From Heliocidaris erythrogramma (lineage: Eukaryota; Echinodermata; Echinoidea; Camarodonta; Echinometridae), in contig CM046870.1 in the NCBI GenBank assembly GCA_025617745.1, positions 8,000,303 through 8,064,302 of the forward strand: a stretch of DNA of 64,000 bases, given 5' to 3'. The translations under genes and the position numbers were made by a program. This document shows positions 58,201 to 63,956 of this stretch, one piece after another. The stretch's first letter is position 1. Each line of letters starts with the position of its first letter. The notes under the pieces are model-generated. The model was not told where the DNA came from and searched no databases. It saw only the letters and a program-made list of their open reading frames with translations.

Positions 58201-61200
58201 AACACTAACAGTGTTATTAACCTTGTGTAATGCAGCCTGTGATACAGTAAAACCTTCCTTTGTTGCATCACAGTCTTCATGATTGTACAAGATGAACAAC
58301 ACCTTGGAATTTAATATGCGAATTATGCAAATTGCCCAAAGTTGCTTTTTCGGCAACAAAGCTGATATCAGTCGGAAACCACATGGTATCAAAAATCCAC
58401 CAAAAAGCTTCAACGGAAAGAACTTTTCTAGGTTCACTATTGGCTAAATATGACTGTCACATGGACAAAATTGAGCTAATGCACCGTTACAGAAGGAATA
58501 TCCTGCAACTCACTCATAAGGATCGGGGAAATTTTTACTCGACTGGAGCCGTGTAATCGCTTCAATATTTCAAGGGCAACTTTAACAATATATAAGCCTA
58601 TACCCCGTATATACCACATGCTAAAATTGTTTCATTTGCAAACGAAGAGGAAGAAGTATATTTAGCGATGTAATTTTTAGATGAGTTTTTACAGTGGAAT
58701 AATACAAGAATCAGGTTATAGTAAGAAATGAATTATAAACTGTCAACTGGTTTCACTCGTAGTTAACTATGTCAGCGGCAGCAGCGAAGATGCACTGAAT
58801 ATTTTTTTAATTATTTGATATTGGTCCTTCTTACTGACTTCGTGTATAACCAGGAAACCCTTGCCCACCCCTCCAAGCCACATCGGGGATGACAATTACC
58901 CCTAGCTCATGCACGACGGATCCTAGATTCGGTGATATCTGCACCCTCCAGTGCTCTCGATCTGGATTTGAGGTCCATCCCCAAGGGTCGTCTACTGTGA
59001 CATGCTCGGGTAATGAAAAGTGGAACAAAAACATCATCTCTATTTCTTGCAAAGGTAACTTCCTCTATCGCAGTTAGTTTGGCAAAGTTCAAGATATTTT
59101 GTCTCATACGCATGGGCGGCGATCCAGGGTGGGGGCGGGGGGAAGGACATTTTGAAGATTGTACAGCAACCAATGGTAAAAGCTAGTGGCGACCCCCCCC
59201 CCCCCCCCCCCCCCCCCCCTCGGCCGTGGCTAGAAATCGCCGCACGTGCTCATACGTTACCGACTACAGAGAAAGCATCAATATACCCGATAATTAATAA
59301 AACTAAATAAATTACGATTAGCTTGGACTTTATATGGAACTAGGTAACGTTCTAATTCATCTCATTGAAGAAAAAAATCGGCAATTCGATATTTTAGCAC
59401 ATTTAGTGACAGTTTTATTTCTTTTATTCCCATCAAATCCATTATTTAGTTAAATAGAAATATATACGGTACACTGAAAAATTTATGCCGTTTTTTCAAC
59501 GGAAATTCCTGGCAGTCAGGATGCCGGAAATGTCCGTTTTTCCACAGTAAAAATACCGCGGTTTAAGTTACAAATAAGTTCAGGAATACGAACGATTGTG
59601 TTTTTCTCACAGTCTTGGGTAGTAAAAACAAGGAAATTGTTAGCATACAGTCATATTTGTTGTTAAATAGTAGAAAATTTGATTTCTAACAGGAAAATCT
59701 GCGTAAATTAAAACGGATCCATGGAAACGATTTGTAATTTAACAGGCTAACTTGTTAAATAATGAGAAAATGGTTTTTAACCGTGTTTTATGTCGGGCGA
59801 TTGTAAATATATGCTGATTTCCTGTAAACCAACGAACATGCTGCTGTTTTACAGGAAAAAATTGAAATAACGGCAATAACTTGTAATTTCACGGGCCCAA
59901 AAACCTGCAGTTTTACAGTTATTTTTAAATTGTCTGTATATTTTTTTTCATCGGAATAATTTCATCTTAAAATAGTAGTCGATTTTATTTCTTTTTGTTA
60001 ATAACATCCTTCTCTGACTGTAGTTTAAAACATATGCTTAGAACTATATGAAGGTTTTGATATACTTAAACATAAAACAAAAGAAACGATTTACCAAAAC
60101 AAAACAAGTAAGCATGGAAATTCTTTTCGATTTATGGATTTTAGGACACACTTCATGCACTTGTATTAACAAATTCATTGGATTTGTCTTAAAGACAACA
60201 AAACATATGTACCACCTTTATAACCATGATAATATATATGGCGAATTTAATTATCAATAACATTCTATCGCAATGATAAATGACGACTTATGTGCTGCTT
60301 GGCACCTTTCACGTCAATGTCTACTTGGAATTTATCCCAGACTCTATCCCAGTTAGGTGTCGCAGGTTATGATTGTTTAAGGTTTGCTTTCAAAAGACTC
60401 TTTTAGTCTAACCAATTATGTCTTGTCCTGAAACAGATATAAAGCCACCAGTCTTCACACAGTGTCCGAACGACTTTGTGAGGCACCCTGACCGCAGTTT
60501 CACCTCTGCGTTCGTCTCTTGGACGGCTGCTGCCGCGGACAATGATGCCATTGGTCCAACAGTATCTTGTGATCATCTGTCGAATGTCAGCATGCCAATA
60601 GGCGAACATCATGTGACATGTTTAGCCTCTGATCGAGGTGGTAACATCGAAAGTTGTTCGTTCACGGTTACCGTAAAAGGTTAGGGCTAAACAGTATCAA
60701 TTTAATCAGTTAAATGTCTACAAAGGAACTCAGTGTGTAAAATAACTAGTTTTTATTTGAAACGCTGGCTGGCTAGCGCTTTCATACTTGCTCTTCTATA
60801 TCAAATCATTCTTTACCAAAAAGGATGGGGTAGAATCCATGTAAGTACTTCAACGGTACACAAAATAAAACCACAGCTGGATTAAATGTAGCATAATATT
60901 GACTTGTTCTTCCGTACAATCATTTAGCTCGACAATGCGAACAATTGGTTCCACCTGTCTTTGGCGCGCTGAACGGAACATGTGACCTTGTCTACGGTTC
61001 CTCATGTCACGTGACCTGTATTCCTGGTTACCACCTGAATGGTGCAAGTTCGGCATCTTGTGAATTCAACGGGACCGATATGTACTGGTTATCGGACGTG
61101 GAACCGCGTTGCGAAGGTACGTATCAATCCCCAACGACACCAAGTTTCTTTTAAACATTGGGAGGTCCCACTTTGTACCTGTTTTACATTCAATAATAAC

Positions 61201-63171
61201 CCGGGGTGGCGAAAGTGTTCGTTTACATCTTTTGTTTCTATTTCGAAAATAATATTTGCAAATTGCAGCTACTTATGGGCGTGAGTCACTTGCCAAAGTC
61301 ATGTTCTTGCTACAATACTTTTTTCCTATCGCTTTCATCTGATGGTTCTACCAAGTCTATAGAATCGGTAAAATAAGGAAAATTTGATCACTATAACCAT
61401 GATAACTATTCCTTTATAGGATATTGTGTTTCAATCCAGATTCATTGTGGAATAATTACAAGTTCATTCAAGTTCTGTAATTGCTTGTTATCTTATCGAT
61501 TCTGTCCACACCAAAAAGTATATCCATGTGAAATCTACGATGACTATTGTGTGCCTTCCTAAACCCACAGCAAACTGGTGCCCTCCCATTGCCCTACAAT
61601 CCATGATCGTAGTGTATCCAGAATCTTGCTCTCGGGACACCAGAGTTGCGGTTGGTACCGTCTGTACGTTCTTCTGTAATAACAGTCTGACCCTGGTTAG
61701 TAATGACACGAGTGTGACATGCCTCATAGACGGTCAGTGGGATCCACAAGCAGGGACGGGATCCATGACGTGTGAAGGTAAAGACTGAAGAAATCTCATC
61801 CCCTTTAGGAATAATGTGGTACAATAGGAGATGGTGCAATATTTGAAAGATTGCGCATGTTATTAAATGAGAAAATCCTTAGTTTTCCAGGGATATCAAA
61901 ATGGTATAATAAGGTATATATGATATCGTTTCTCCGACCTCCAACAGAATGGAGACATCTCTTACTACCCCCCCCCCCCCGCAACAACAACAACTACAAA
62001 AAGGGAACGTTATTATTCCCATCCATATATAATTGCCATTTTTACGTGATTTTTTCCCCCTGCAGATAAATCGCGTCCGGTCGTCACATTCTGCCCCAAT
62101 ATCGTCCAAGCCAATCGAACTCAATACTGGGGCGTTGAAGTCACATATGAACTTCCGACAGCCATAGACAACGTCGACCGATATCTAGAAGTGGAGACTG
62201 ATCCAAGTGATTTAGAATCTCCTTACAATTTCACCATGAACTACGCCTGCAGATATATATTTGTCGATGACTCCGGAAACAGGGCTACATGCGTCTTTAG
62301 AGTCTTGATTGAAGGTACCAATATATACAAAGTGGTTGTACTTAACATGAAGATATCCAGATAAACAAATAAGATTGTATTTAGCAAGTATAGGTGGGCC
62401 GTTGACATTTTTTTTCAAAACATAATTATGTACATATCAGTTGTGAAATACTGAAGCAAAAGGATTTGAAAGTAAAATGGGCCCTATATTTCGTCATGTC
62501 ACGCTGAGAATGTTCATAGTATCCACTGGGGAAAATTGCTAGTTGAAGACATCGAATTGCCTTGACAATAACCAATGAATGGGTGGTTATATAATTGGAT
62601 GTGATTTTGAAAATATAGTGGCAATAGAAATGTGATGCCAGTCTATGGCTATTCTATACGACATATTTATCGTTTCAAATTGTCGAATGTGACGTCACTA
62701 ACTATATGGAGGCTGATAATACAGATTTAGCATCAACAACCTTAACATCACGCAAATTTGACGTCTTTATATTTTGTCCACTCTTTCTGACGGAATTGTT
62801 GTTTGAAACCAAAACGCCTGGCTTGTTGCGAGCGTGACGTCAGACTTTTTAACAGTGTCATAAAACTTTACAGCCCCGATACTTCTAATGATACTTCTTT
62901 TTATATTTTCCTAATTTGTCTTCAGACTTGGTAGAACCGACCTTTCTGTACTGTCCTCCTGACCAGAACATAACAACCAGTCAGGAGATGACCTCGGTCA
63001 CTTGGAACAACCCCGTGGTTCAGGACATCCCCGGGGATGACGTATTGGTCACGTGTAACTACGACACCAATCAGATGGAACTACCCTGGGGAAAAAATGA
63101 AGTTGTCTATCGAGCTACAAACTTGAATAATGGATTCCAGAAGACCTGTAAATTTATAATCAGTATAGAAC
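18454..63171 (+). CDS. Secreted sushi/HYR mosaic protein gene, 27 exons seen, 3' end outside window
   Basis: Joined exons give about 1,600 residues: signal peptide 1-17, Arg/Pro linker 18-34, HYR1 35-115, S1-S2 to 237, HYR2 238-322, S3-S7 to 650, HYR3 651-740, S8-S10 to 944, HYR4 945-1026, S11-S13 to 1223, HYR5 1224-1304, S14-S15 to 1436, HYR6 to 1519, HYR7 to 1601. Every sushi has six cysteines, a variant also found in selectins. HYR modules occur in hyalin, SRPX and SVEP1, where they pair with sushi and act in adhesion or matrix, so an extracellular binding or adhesion role is inferred. There is no transmembrane segment or EGF, VWA or lectin domain in this part. Oddities are a frameshift in HYR3, a GC donor in intron 7, and introns full of transposons. 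The exact orthologue is unknown. Confidence 0.88.
19038..19088 (+). CDS. Exon 2: Arg/Pro linker
   Basis: 51 nt, phase 1-1. With the split codon it reads DAWRRRRRRRTPPPPPP. Acceptor TTTTAAATTAAG, donor CCAG/GTACAT. Seven arginines from CGT-type codons and six prolines look like expanded trinucleotides. It lies between the signal peptide and HYR1 and could be a proprotein-convertase site or heparin-binding patch (inference). Confidence 0.75.
19619..19742 (+). CDS. Exon 3: HYR1, first half
   Basis: Begins with the HYR signature DTTPPT, then an LNGC cysteine and ARITWTEPTCSD, matching the V-x-W-x-x-P strand of HYR. Acceptor TTTCTTCCAAG. The donor GTTAC/GTAAGA leaves phase 2, so the domain is split after about 41 residues. 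Confidence 0.88.
19955..21054. mobile_element. 1.1-kb TIR element in intron 3
   Basis: TACACACAGAGAAATATTT at the left is matched in reverse at the right end (TTTCTCTGTGTGTA). The interior is a web of short ATGTAAAAT / ATTTTACAT words in both orientations with no transposase. Its right end abuts the next element at 21054. Confidence 0.65.
21054..21842. mobile_element. ~790-bp TIR element in intron 3
   Basis: The left arm TAGACCGAAAGTTCTGTCTC, with TCGTTCGTTAGC and AGAGACAGAAACG, is mirrored at 21765-21842. Between the arms is a younger hAT-like MITE (21152-21500). No coding sequence. Confidence 0.75.
21152..21500. mobile_element. hAT-like MITE with perfect 8-bp target duplication
   Basis: Ends CATTGGCGGATCCAGG and, inverted, CAGGGGCGGATCCAGG. 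GACTTACA flanks both sides exactly (21144-21151 and 21501-21508), the 8-bp duplication expected of hAT insertion. The interior is C- and T-run rich and non-coding. Confidence 0.88.
22012..22130 (+). CDS. Exon 4: HYR1, second half
   Basis: Acceptor TTTCAAAACAG, entering in phase 2. It encodes TRIAGAASGS, then HTITYRAVDTSGN and RTCSFSFTV, the conserved HYR end with DxxGN and a final CxFxV strand. Donor GTGG/GTATGT, phase 1. Exons 3 and 4 together give an 81-residue HYR. Confidence 0.9.
22898..23130 (+). mobile_element. MITE A (GGGGCGGTATTCTG family)
   Basis: Begins GGGGCGGTATTCTGAAAACT and runs to the centre of a palindrome at 23130/23131. With MITE B it forms a near-perfect inverted pair. The family is defined by the complete copy at 23347-23593. 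Confidence 0.8.
23131..23345 (-). mobile_element. MITE B, inverted copy of MITE A
   Basis: Reverse complement of 22905-23130 with few differences and a short deletion near its outer end. The junction GATAACACCGGTGTTATC is a perfect palindrome. Confidence 0.8.
23347..23593 (+). mobile_element. MITE C, full-length copy
   Basis: About 247 bp with long TIRs: GGGCGGTATTCTGAAAACTG at the left and its inverse CAGTTTTCAGAATACCGCCC at the right. The interior (TTGCGCGCAATAAAC, CTTTACGCG) is non-coding, although chance frames occur on both strands. Confidence 0.85.
23594..23850 (+). mobile_element. MITE D, abutting MITE C
   Basis: Starts directly after MITE C with GGGGCGGTATTCTG and ends CAGTTTTCAGAATACTG, only about 50 bp before exon 5. 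Confidence 0.82.
23902..24087 (+). CDS. Exon 5: sushi 1
   Basis: 62 residues, six cysteines, with PPSNGIVSC, GSVCQNSCNTGYRLSG and WSGSTVSC, the standard CCP core ending in the tryptophan strand. Acceptor CTTTTCCGCAG, donor ACCA/GTAAGA, phase 1-1. It lies 51 bp after a stack of four MITEs. Confidence 0.93.
24480..24710. repeat. Word repeat: CGCTATTCAT / TAGCGGTCC family, diverged copy
   Basis: Variants of TAGCGGTCCTTATGAATAGC and its inverse recur with CACGCGTTAT between them. Better copies lie at 28034-28067 and 30658-30891. Confidence 0.6.
25090..25269 (+). CDS. Exon 6: sushi 2
   Basis: 60 residues, six cysteines: ITCSPTL, SPGNGAIAC, SVCSYTCHPGYTL, SQRTC, SGWSGTTAQC. Acceptor TTGATTCAAG, donor CAAG/GTAATA, phase 1-1. 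A 7.7-kb intron follows. Confidence 0.93.
26096..26375. mobile_element. MITE, GGCGTATCC family, 5-bp target duplication
   Basis: Ends CAGGGGCGTATCCAGGATTT and, inverted, CAGTGGCGTATCCAGGGGG. AATCA flanks both sides. The sister copy is at 39347-39543. Confidence 0.75.
28034..28067. repeat. Left part of a word repeat split by a LINE
   Basis: ACTCGCTATTCATAAGGACC then GCTATTCATAAA matches the word repeat that resumes at 30658. CATAAA at 28062-28067 is repeated at 30652-30657. Confidence 0.75.
29791..29950. repeat. Word-repeat element, GTCCTCGGA type
   Basis: TGTCCGAGGAC, TTTTCGGACA, GGTCCTCGGAAG, AGTCCTCGAA, TGTCCGAGGACG and TTGTCCTCGGAAG recur within 160 bp, separated by AACAATR and CTTATTCCGTC. 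TG microsatellites lie on both sides. It sits inside the LINE. Confidence 0.6.
30019..30168. repeat. Word-repeat element, GTCATCGG type
   Basis: CGATGACATCGAACAAAGAG, GGGTCATCGGTAG, AGGTCATCGGATGTC and GAATCATCGGTTG recur with the connectors AACAATGG and TTTATTCCGTC. It has the same layout as the neighbour at 29791-29950 but a different word. Confidence 0.6.
30658..30891. repeat. Word repeat, right part plus a second copy
   Basis: It resumes at the LINE 3' border with CCGTTATTCATTTAACACGC and continues into a fuller copy (30770-30891) with CTCGCTATTCATAAGGACCG and the inverse TAGCGGTCCTTATGAATAGC. Confidence 0.7.
32241..32819. mobile_element. TIR element (TTTAAAGGG family)
   Basis: Left end TTTAAAGGGAAAGTGAATCC; right end, inverted, TTTAAAGGGAAGGTAAACCC. 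About 580 bp and non-coding, ending 162 bp before exon 7. Confidence 0.7.
32982..33236 (+). CDS. Exon 7: HYR2 (single exon, GC donor)
   Basis: 85 residues: DVTPPTFDTCP, TAVVQWAEPGVSD, TSISYDAVDGAGN, LTCTFTVTVE. Acceptor ATCCGTTTCAG. After GAAG the intron starts GCAAGG, a GC donor in its usual strong context; no in-phase GT is near. Phase 1-1. Unlike HYR1, no intron splits the domain. Confidence 0.9.
33634..33819 (+). CDS. Exon 8: sushi 3
   Basis: 62 residues, six cysteines: VIYCSAL, LLMSCPDG, GSICTFSCHTGYEVVG, SECQLVG, WSHPTPSC. Acceptor TTTATTATTTAG, donor CAAT/GTAATT, phase 1-1. Confidence 0.93.
34356..34825. mobile_element. GGCGTATC-family TIR element
   Basis: CAGTGGCGTATCTAAGGGG at the left pairs with the right end, which inverted reads CAGTGGTGTATCTGTGG. 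No clear target duplication. Confidence 0.5.
35595..36035. mobile_element. ~440-bp palindromic element
   Basis: Inverted matches run through it: GGAGCTCC near both ends, GTCGCATC/GATGCGAC, CAGGTAAGAT/ATCTTACCTG and ACATTTCAAGAGAATT with its inverse. It ends about 100 bp before exon 9. Confidence 0.7.
36139..36330 (+). CDS. Exon 9: sushi 4
   Basis: 64 residues, six cysteines: LKCYNVSAPLNGEV, GTCSTDYGSICRFDCNEGY, EIRCSAQ, YWEGSMPYC. Acceptor TTTTTGCTTAG, donor TCTA/GTATGT, phase 1-1. Confidence 0.93.
36657..36851 (+). CDS. Exon 10: sushi 5
   Basis: 65 residues, six cysteines: IINCTKPTL, SPSCPGKSEVPYGSHC, TFTCDHGYYMKGDSV, LFCLSDGSWRQSAPSC. Acceptor ACTTCTCAG, donor CACG/GTGAGC, phase 1-1. An ATG-based search would miss this exon; it is defined by splice sites and domain fit. 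Confidence 0.92.
36918..36945. repeat. C28 homopolymer in intron 10
   Basis: Uninterrupted run of 28 C, one of the longest in the window, 67 bp after the exon 10 donor. Confidence 0.95.
37015..37315. repeat. CCCTAACC-rich repeat, copy 2, split by a LINE 3' end
   Basis: AACCTAACC-type words up to about 37075, then an AT-rich LINE-like 3' tail ending in four AATCA repeats (37080-37230), then TAACCCTAACCCTATATC, GGACGAAAAAAATT and GTCGGAGCACC, as in copy 1. The LINE end therefore appears to be inserted within the repeat. Confidence 0.6.
37904..38104 (+). CDS. Exon 11: sushi 6
   Basis: 67 residues, six cysteines: AINCTTSDIPAPSNGV, RTGCSNA, YGTVCSVSCNVGYLP, LACDDDG, VWDAGPVTC. Acceptor TGTATTTCACAG, donor ACAA/GTATAT, phase 1-1. 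Confidence 0.93.
39347..39543. mobile_element. MITE, GGCGTATCC family, 5-bp target duplication
   Basis: CAGCGGCGTATCCAGGATTT at the left and its inverse-type end at the right, with G-runs inside. GGGAC flanks both sides. Sister of 26096-26375. Confidence 0.75.
40204..40281. repeat. (ATTG)n microsatellite
   Basis: About 18 near-perfect ATTG units, lying beside the right arm of the Tc1-like element. Confidence 0.95.
40919..41128 (+). CDS. Exon 12: sushi 7
   Basis: 70 residues, six cysteines: IVMCNALDNPRNGSIS, KCLYGG, STICSMYCINGFTQTSG, RMCTASGTWNGADTIC. Acceptor TCTGTCTGTCTTAG, donor GACG/GTAAAT, phase 1-1. A longer than usual loop with an NIT glycosylation site lies between cysteines 2 and 3. 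Confidence 0.92.
42021..42124 (+). CDS. Exon 13: HYR3, first half
   Basis: DITPPVLACP, then EIVADEG and GTVPWDEWEPLM, the HYR start. Acceptor TGTCCCACACAG, donor CATG/GTAAAT. It leaves phase 0, unlike the phase 2 of HYR1 and HYR4. Only 161 bp separate it from exon 14. Confidence 0.88.
42286..42452 (+). pseudogene. Exon 14: HYR3, second half, with a +1 frameshift
   Basis: Entering in phase 0 it reads ATDAGLEIKGAPC and then stops at TAG (42322-42324). The conserved HYR end (TSLVEGAHQITYDVSDSAGN, then EQTCSFVVTT) lies in the next frame. The switch falls at the GGGG run at 42312-42315. Exons 13 and 14 total 271 nt, one more than a multiple of three, and with one base fewer they would form a symmetric 1-1 pair like every other domain. 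Either a sequence error or a real inactivating change. Confidence 0.85.
43187..43617. mobile_element. 430-bp hairpin element inside the LINE
   Basis: Arms of about 115 bp starting AGTCAGACCCAACTCCG are almost perfect reverse complements, and weaker pairing continues inward. CCTTAA flanks both sides as a likely target duplication within the LINE RT region. Long TIRs suggest a Mutator-type MITE (inference). Confidence 0.75.
44797..45268. repeat. 22-bp tandem repeat block, left arm of the foldback
   Basis: GATATC recurs at exactly 22-bp steps (44799, 44821, 44843, 44865 and on). The ideal unit is GTGATATCAC plus AAATTCGAATTT, two perfect palindromes, about 21 units in all. Two inverted interruptions (CCCATTGGTTTATCACATAA and its complement) sit symmetrically inside the block. 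Confidence 0.9.
45269..45527 (+). repeat. 37-bp tandem repeat, seven units, left arm
   Basis: ATTCAGCTGTGTATTCGAGC begins at 45269, 45306, 45343, 45380, 45417, 45454 and 45491. Units are nearly identical and contiguous without spacers. Confidence 0.95.
47173..47346 (-). repeat. 37-bp tandem repeat, inverted, right arm
   Basis: About four and a half units of the same 37-bp sequence in reverse orientation. The copies near 47346 are more diverged, and the count differs from the seven on the left, so the arms evolve by unit gain or loss. Confidence 0.9.
47395..47728. repeat. 22-bp tandem repeat block, right arm
   Basis: About 15 units of the GTGATATCAC / AAATTCGAATTT type with the same CCCATTGGTTTA-type inverted interruptions as the left block. 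Confidence 0.9.
49571..49795 (+). CDS. Exon 15: sushi 8
   Basis: 75 residues, six cysteines: VFRCPGLPVPEYGIV, GDCVGGAVYGSSC, YGCDVGYQLSTG, RNCLRHN, YWDAYQPSC. The acceptor is CTTTAATAAG at 49570. The nearer TTTAG at 49577 would put the exon out of frame. Donor CTAA/GTAAAT, phase 1-1. NFS and NAS are potential glycosylation sites. Confidence 0.9.
50371..50559 (+). CDS. Exon 16: sushi 9
   Basis: 63 residues, six cysteines: IINCTLPAVMNGHSPDC, YGTNCVFECDRGHTTP, NRSCQAD, WGGSELSC. Acceptor CAAATTCCAG, donor AGCG/GTAAGG, phase 1-1. Confidence 0.93.
50925..51090. repeat. ~45-bp tandem repeat running into the exon 17 acceptor
   Basis: CCTTTAATCTTCTCACCCAT plus ATATAGTTCTTTAATAA-type units repeat three times. 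The last unit's ATGATATAGTTGTTA is duplicated on both sides of a C19 run, and the second copy supplies the splice acceptor of exon 17. Confidence 0.8.
51086..51283 (+). CDS. Exon 17: sushi 10
   Basis: 66 residues, six cysteines: VVITCPAQLSLDYGYV, PECSNNTEVRYDTECEYSC, IRIRCNSDGSWNDLRQPHC. Acceptor GCAATGATATAG behind a C-run, donor GAGG/GTAAGA, phase 1-1. Confidence 0.9.
51984..52119 (+). CDS. Exon 18: HYR4, first half
   Basis: DIQNPVFSDICP, then VDAERGTTNANVIL and PPKAKDNSGSVNVS. The usual tryptophan of the V-x-W motif is replaced (VILVPP). Acceptor GGGGATACAG, donor CCAG/GTTCGT, phase 2. Intron 18 (3.1 kb) is filled by nested transposons. Confidence 0.85.
52476..55037. mobile_element. Tc1/mariner-like long-TIR element, split by a second element
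   Basis: CTGGGCGTTT at the left and CGCCCAG at the right are each bordered by TA. The left arm (52476-52690) matches in reverse the right arm, which is in two parts, 53258-53371 and 54928-55037, because another element (53375-54928) was inserted. Without it the element is about 1 kb. No transposase recognised. Confidence 0.78.
53375..54928. mobile_element. 1.55-kb TIR element nested in the Tc1-like right arm
   Basis: GTTCACACGTAG and ATAGCATCGATGC at the left are mirrored at the right (GCATCGATGCTATCGCGC, CTACGTGTGAAC). It contains a two-unit direct repeat around 54514-54664. Superfamily not determined. Confidence 0.7.
55248..55357 (+). CDS. Exon 19: HYR4, second half
   Basis: RIGSRDTIFYEGSTTVIYLA, then SDGSGNEARCDVIVTVT, the HYR end. 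Acceptor TTAAACGTAG, donor ACTG/GTAAGA, phase 2 to 1. With exon 18 it gives an 82-residue HYR. Confidence 0.9.
55851..56048 (+). CDS. Exon 20: sushi 11
   Basis: 66 residues, six cysteines: VYRCTVPKAPTHGVV, TNCSHLFYGSECSFGCNIGY, LTCDLTQG, TWNEPLPTC. Acceptor CTTGTTTTCCAG, donor CAAA/GTAATA, phase 1-1. A TIR element begins six bases after the exon. Confidence 0.93.
56055..56965. mobile_element. ~910-bp TIR element abutting the exon 20 donor
   Basis: TTTAAAGGAGAATTAACCTC at the left and GGGGTTGATTCTCCTTTAA at the right. Inner inverted matches (GGGGGCTGCCATTTT with its inverse, GATACGA with TCGTATC-like) indicate a largely palindromic element. It is related in its first bases to the element at 32241. 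Confidence 0.75.
57632..57823 (+). CDS. Exon 21: sushi 12
   Basis: 64 residues, six cysteines: IRTCVALHLQPPVAKVGC, YGTVCTFTCPYGYRGVG, SVCNENGDWSSKNFTC. Acceptor TTTTATTTGCTTAG, donor GAAC/GTGAGG, phase 1-1. Confidence 0.93.
57932..58356. mobile_element. 425-bp TIR element in intron 21
   Basis: TTGCCGAAAAAGCAACTTTG and its exact inverse at 58337-58356; the inverted match continues with GGCA(T/A)TT inward. Non-coding. Confidence 0.85.
58854..59054 (+). CDS. Exon 22: sushi 13
   Basis: 67 residues, six cysteines: RNPCPPLQATSG, SSCTTDPRFGDICTLQCSRS, TVTCSGNEKWNKNIISISC. Acceptor GTGTATAACCAG, donor AAAG/GTAACT, phase 1-1. Confidence 0.92.
59055..60436 (+). other. Intron 22, 1.4 kb
   Basis: Contains C27 (59193-59219) and a stretch (about 59466-59960) of short words in both orientations, such as ACGGAAATTCCTG and TGTAATTT(A/C)AC, typical of a decayed non-coding element. 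No exon seen. Confidence 0.6.
60437..60679 (+). CDS. Exon 23: HYR5 (single exon)
   Basis: 81 residues: DIKPPVFTQCP, SAFVSWTAAAADND, VSCDHLS, HHVTCLASDRGGN, ESCSFTVTVK. It has four cysteines instead of the usual two. Acceptor CCTGAAACAG, donor AAAG/GTTAGG, phase 1-1. Confidence 0.93.
60928..61116 (+). CDS. Exon 24: sushi 14
   Basis: 63 residues, six cysteines: ARQCEQLVPPVFGALNGTC, YGSSCHVTCIPGYHLNG, ASCEFNG, YWLSDVEPRC. Acceptor ATCATTTAG, donor GAAG/GTACGT, phase 1-1. Confidence 0.93.
61571..61777 (+). CDS. Exon 25: sushi 15
   Basis: 69 residues, six cysteines: ANWCPPIALQSMIVV, ESCSRDTRVAVGTVCTFFC, VTCLIDGQWDP, SMTC. The usual G-Y after the fourth cysteine is replaced by NNSLTL. Acceptor CTAAACCCACAG, donor GAAG/GTAAAG, phase 1-1. 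Confidence 0.9.
62066..62314 (+). CDS. Exon 26: HYR6 (single exon)
   Basis: 83 residues: DKSRPVVTFCP, WGVEVTYELPTAIDNVDRYL, MNYACRYIFVDDSGN, RATCVFRVLIE. It has three cysteines. An ATG-based search misses it because the in-frame ATG is late; splice sites TTTTCCCCCTGCAG and GAAG/GTACCA and phase 1-1 define it. The HYR tryptophan is replaced by tyrosine. Confidence 0.9.
62926..63171 (+). CDS. Exon 27: HYR7 (single exon), last exon in the window
   Basis: 82 residues: DLVEPTFLYCP, MTSVTWNNPVVQDIPGDD, NEVVYRATNLNNGFQ, KTCKFIISIE. It has three cysteines, and the DxxGN turn is altered to LNNGF. Acceptor TTTGTCTTCAG, donor GAAC/GTAAGT, phase 1. The open phase shows the gene continues beyond 64000. 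Confidence 0.9.
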
Positions 63172-63374
63172 GTAAGTATAGATACTATGATGGAGATCAT
63201 TCTGCTCGTGATTAAATAGATGGCGCTTGCCATAGTCTGCTGCGCAAGAGGCACCTTTGTAAATACCGATGCGCGCATTAATGCACCGTGACACTCTGTT
63301 GTAAGACAATGCATGCTCTGATGACAATAGCCCTGCAGCCAATATCCTACACTAACTTGATTGTCAAATTCAAT

Positions 63375-63515
63375 CCTAGATAAAATCCTATACGTAACCC
63401 TTACCCTTACCCTGAACATAACCTAAAACATTGTTGTAACCCCAACTCTAACCTTATATACTCGACGAAATAAATCTCTGGCCAATTGTGACCAGAGCAC
63501 ATGTGCATCGGAACC
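63375..63515. repeat. CCCTAACC-rich repeat, copy 3
   Basis: AACCCTTACCC-type words, then TATATACTCGACGAAATAAA and a GGAGCAC-like tail, in the same order as at 18186 and 37015. Confidence 0.6.
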
Positions 63516-63956
63516 TCTTGTTCGATTTACCTTTATTGAAAGCATTTCACTGACATAAAAATGAATTTTCTGTTGCAGTGCTGAGATCTCCAAATCAGAA
63601 AAAAATCTTCAAACCGGGAGCGTTTTGAACCTCCACCATCACGTGCTATCCGGCCAGTGGTCAAGAAATCTTCCCAAAGAAGCTTTCTTACATATGTAAT
63701 ACAGTGACATATTATGAATAACAAAATATGAATAAGGAATCAATGTTTTGAATATGCAGTATCCGGGTGATCGACCTTTAAAAACAAAGATTATAAATCC
63801 GACATGGTTTCTCAACGGCTTTATTTTTGAAAAGTTAACTTTGTATAGTCTATCGCTCGTGATTTTCACATAAAACGATAATTTAGAAAAGTGATAACAG
63901 TGATTTGGCTTCATATTGATTACAAGAATTGAATAAAAAACAATACACATATAGGC

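Noticed and set aside
18454-63171. Naming the gene as SVEP1, SRPX, hyalin or a complement regulator
   Set aside because: The domain types fit all of these in part, but domain order and absent domains do not allow a specific name.
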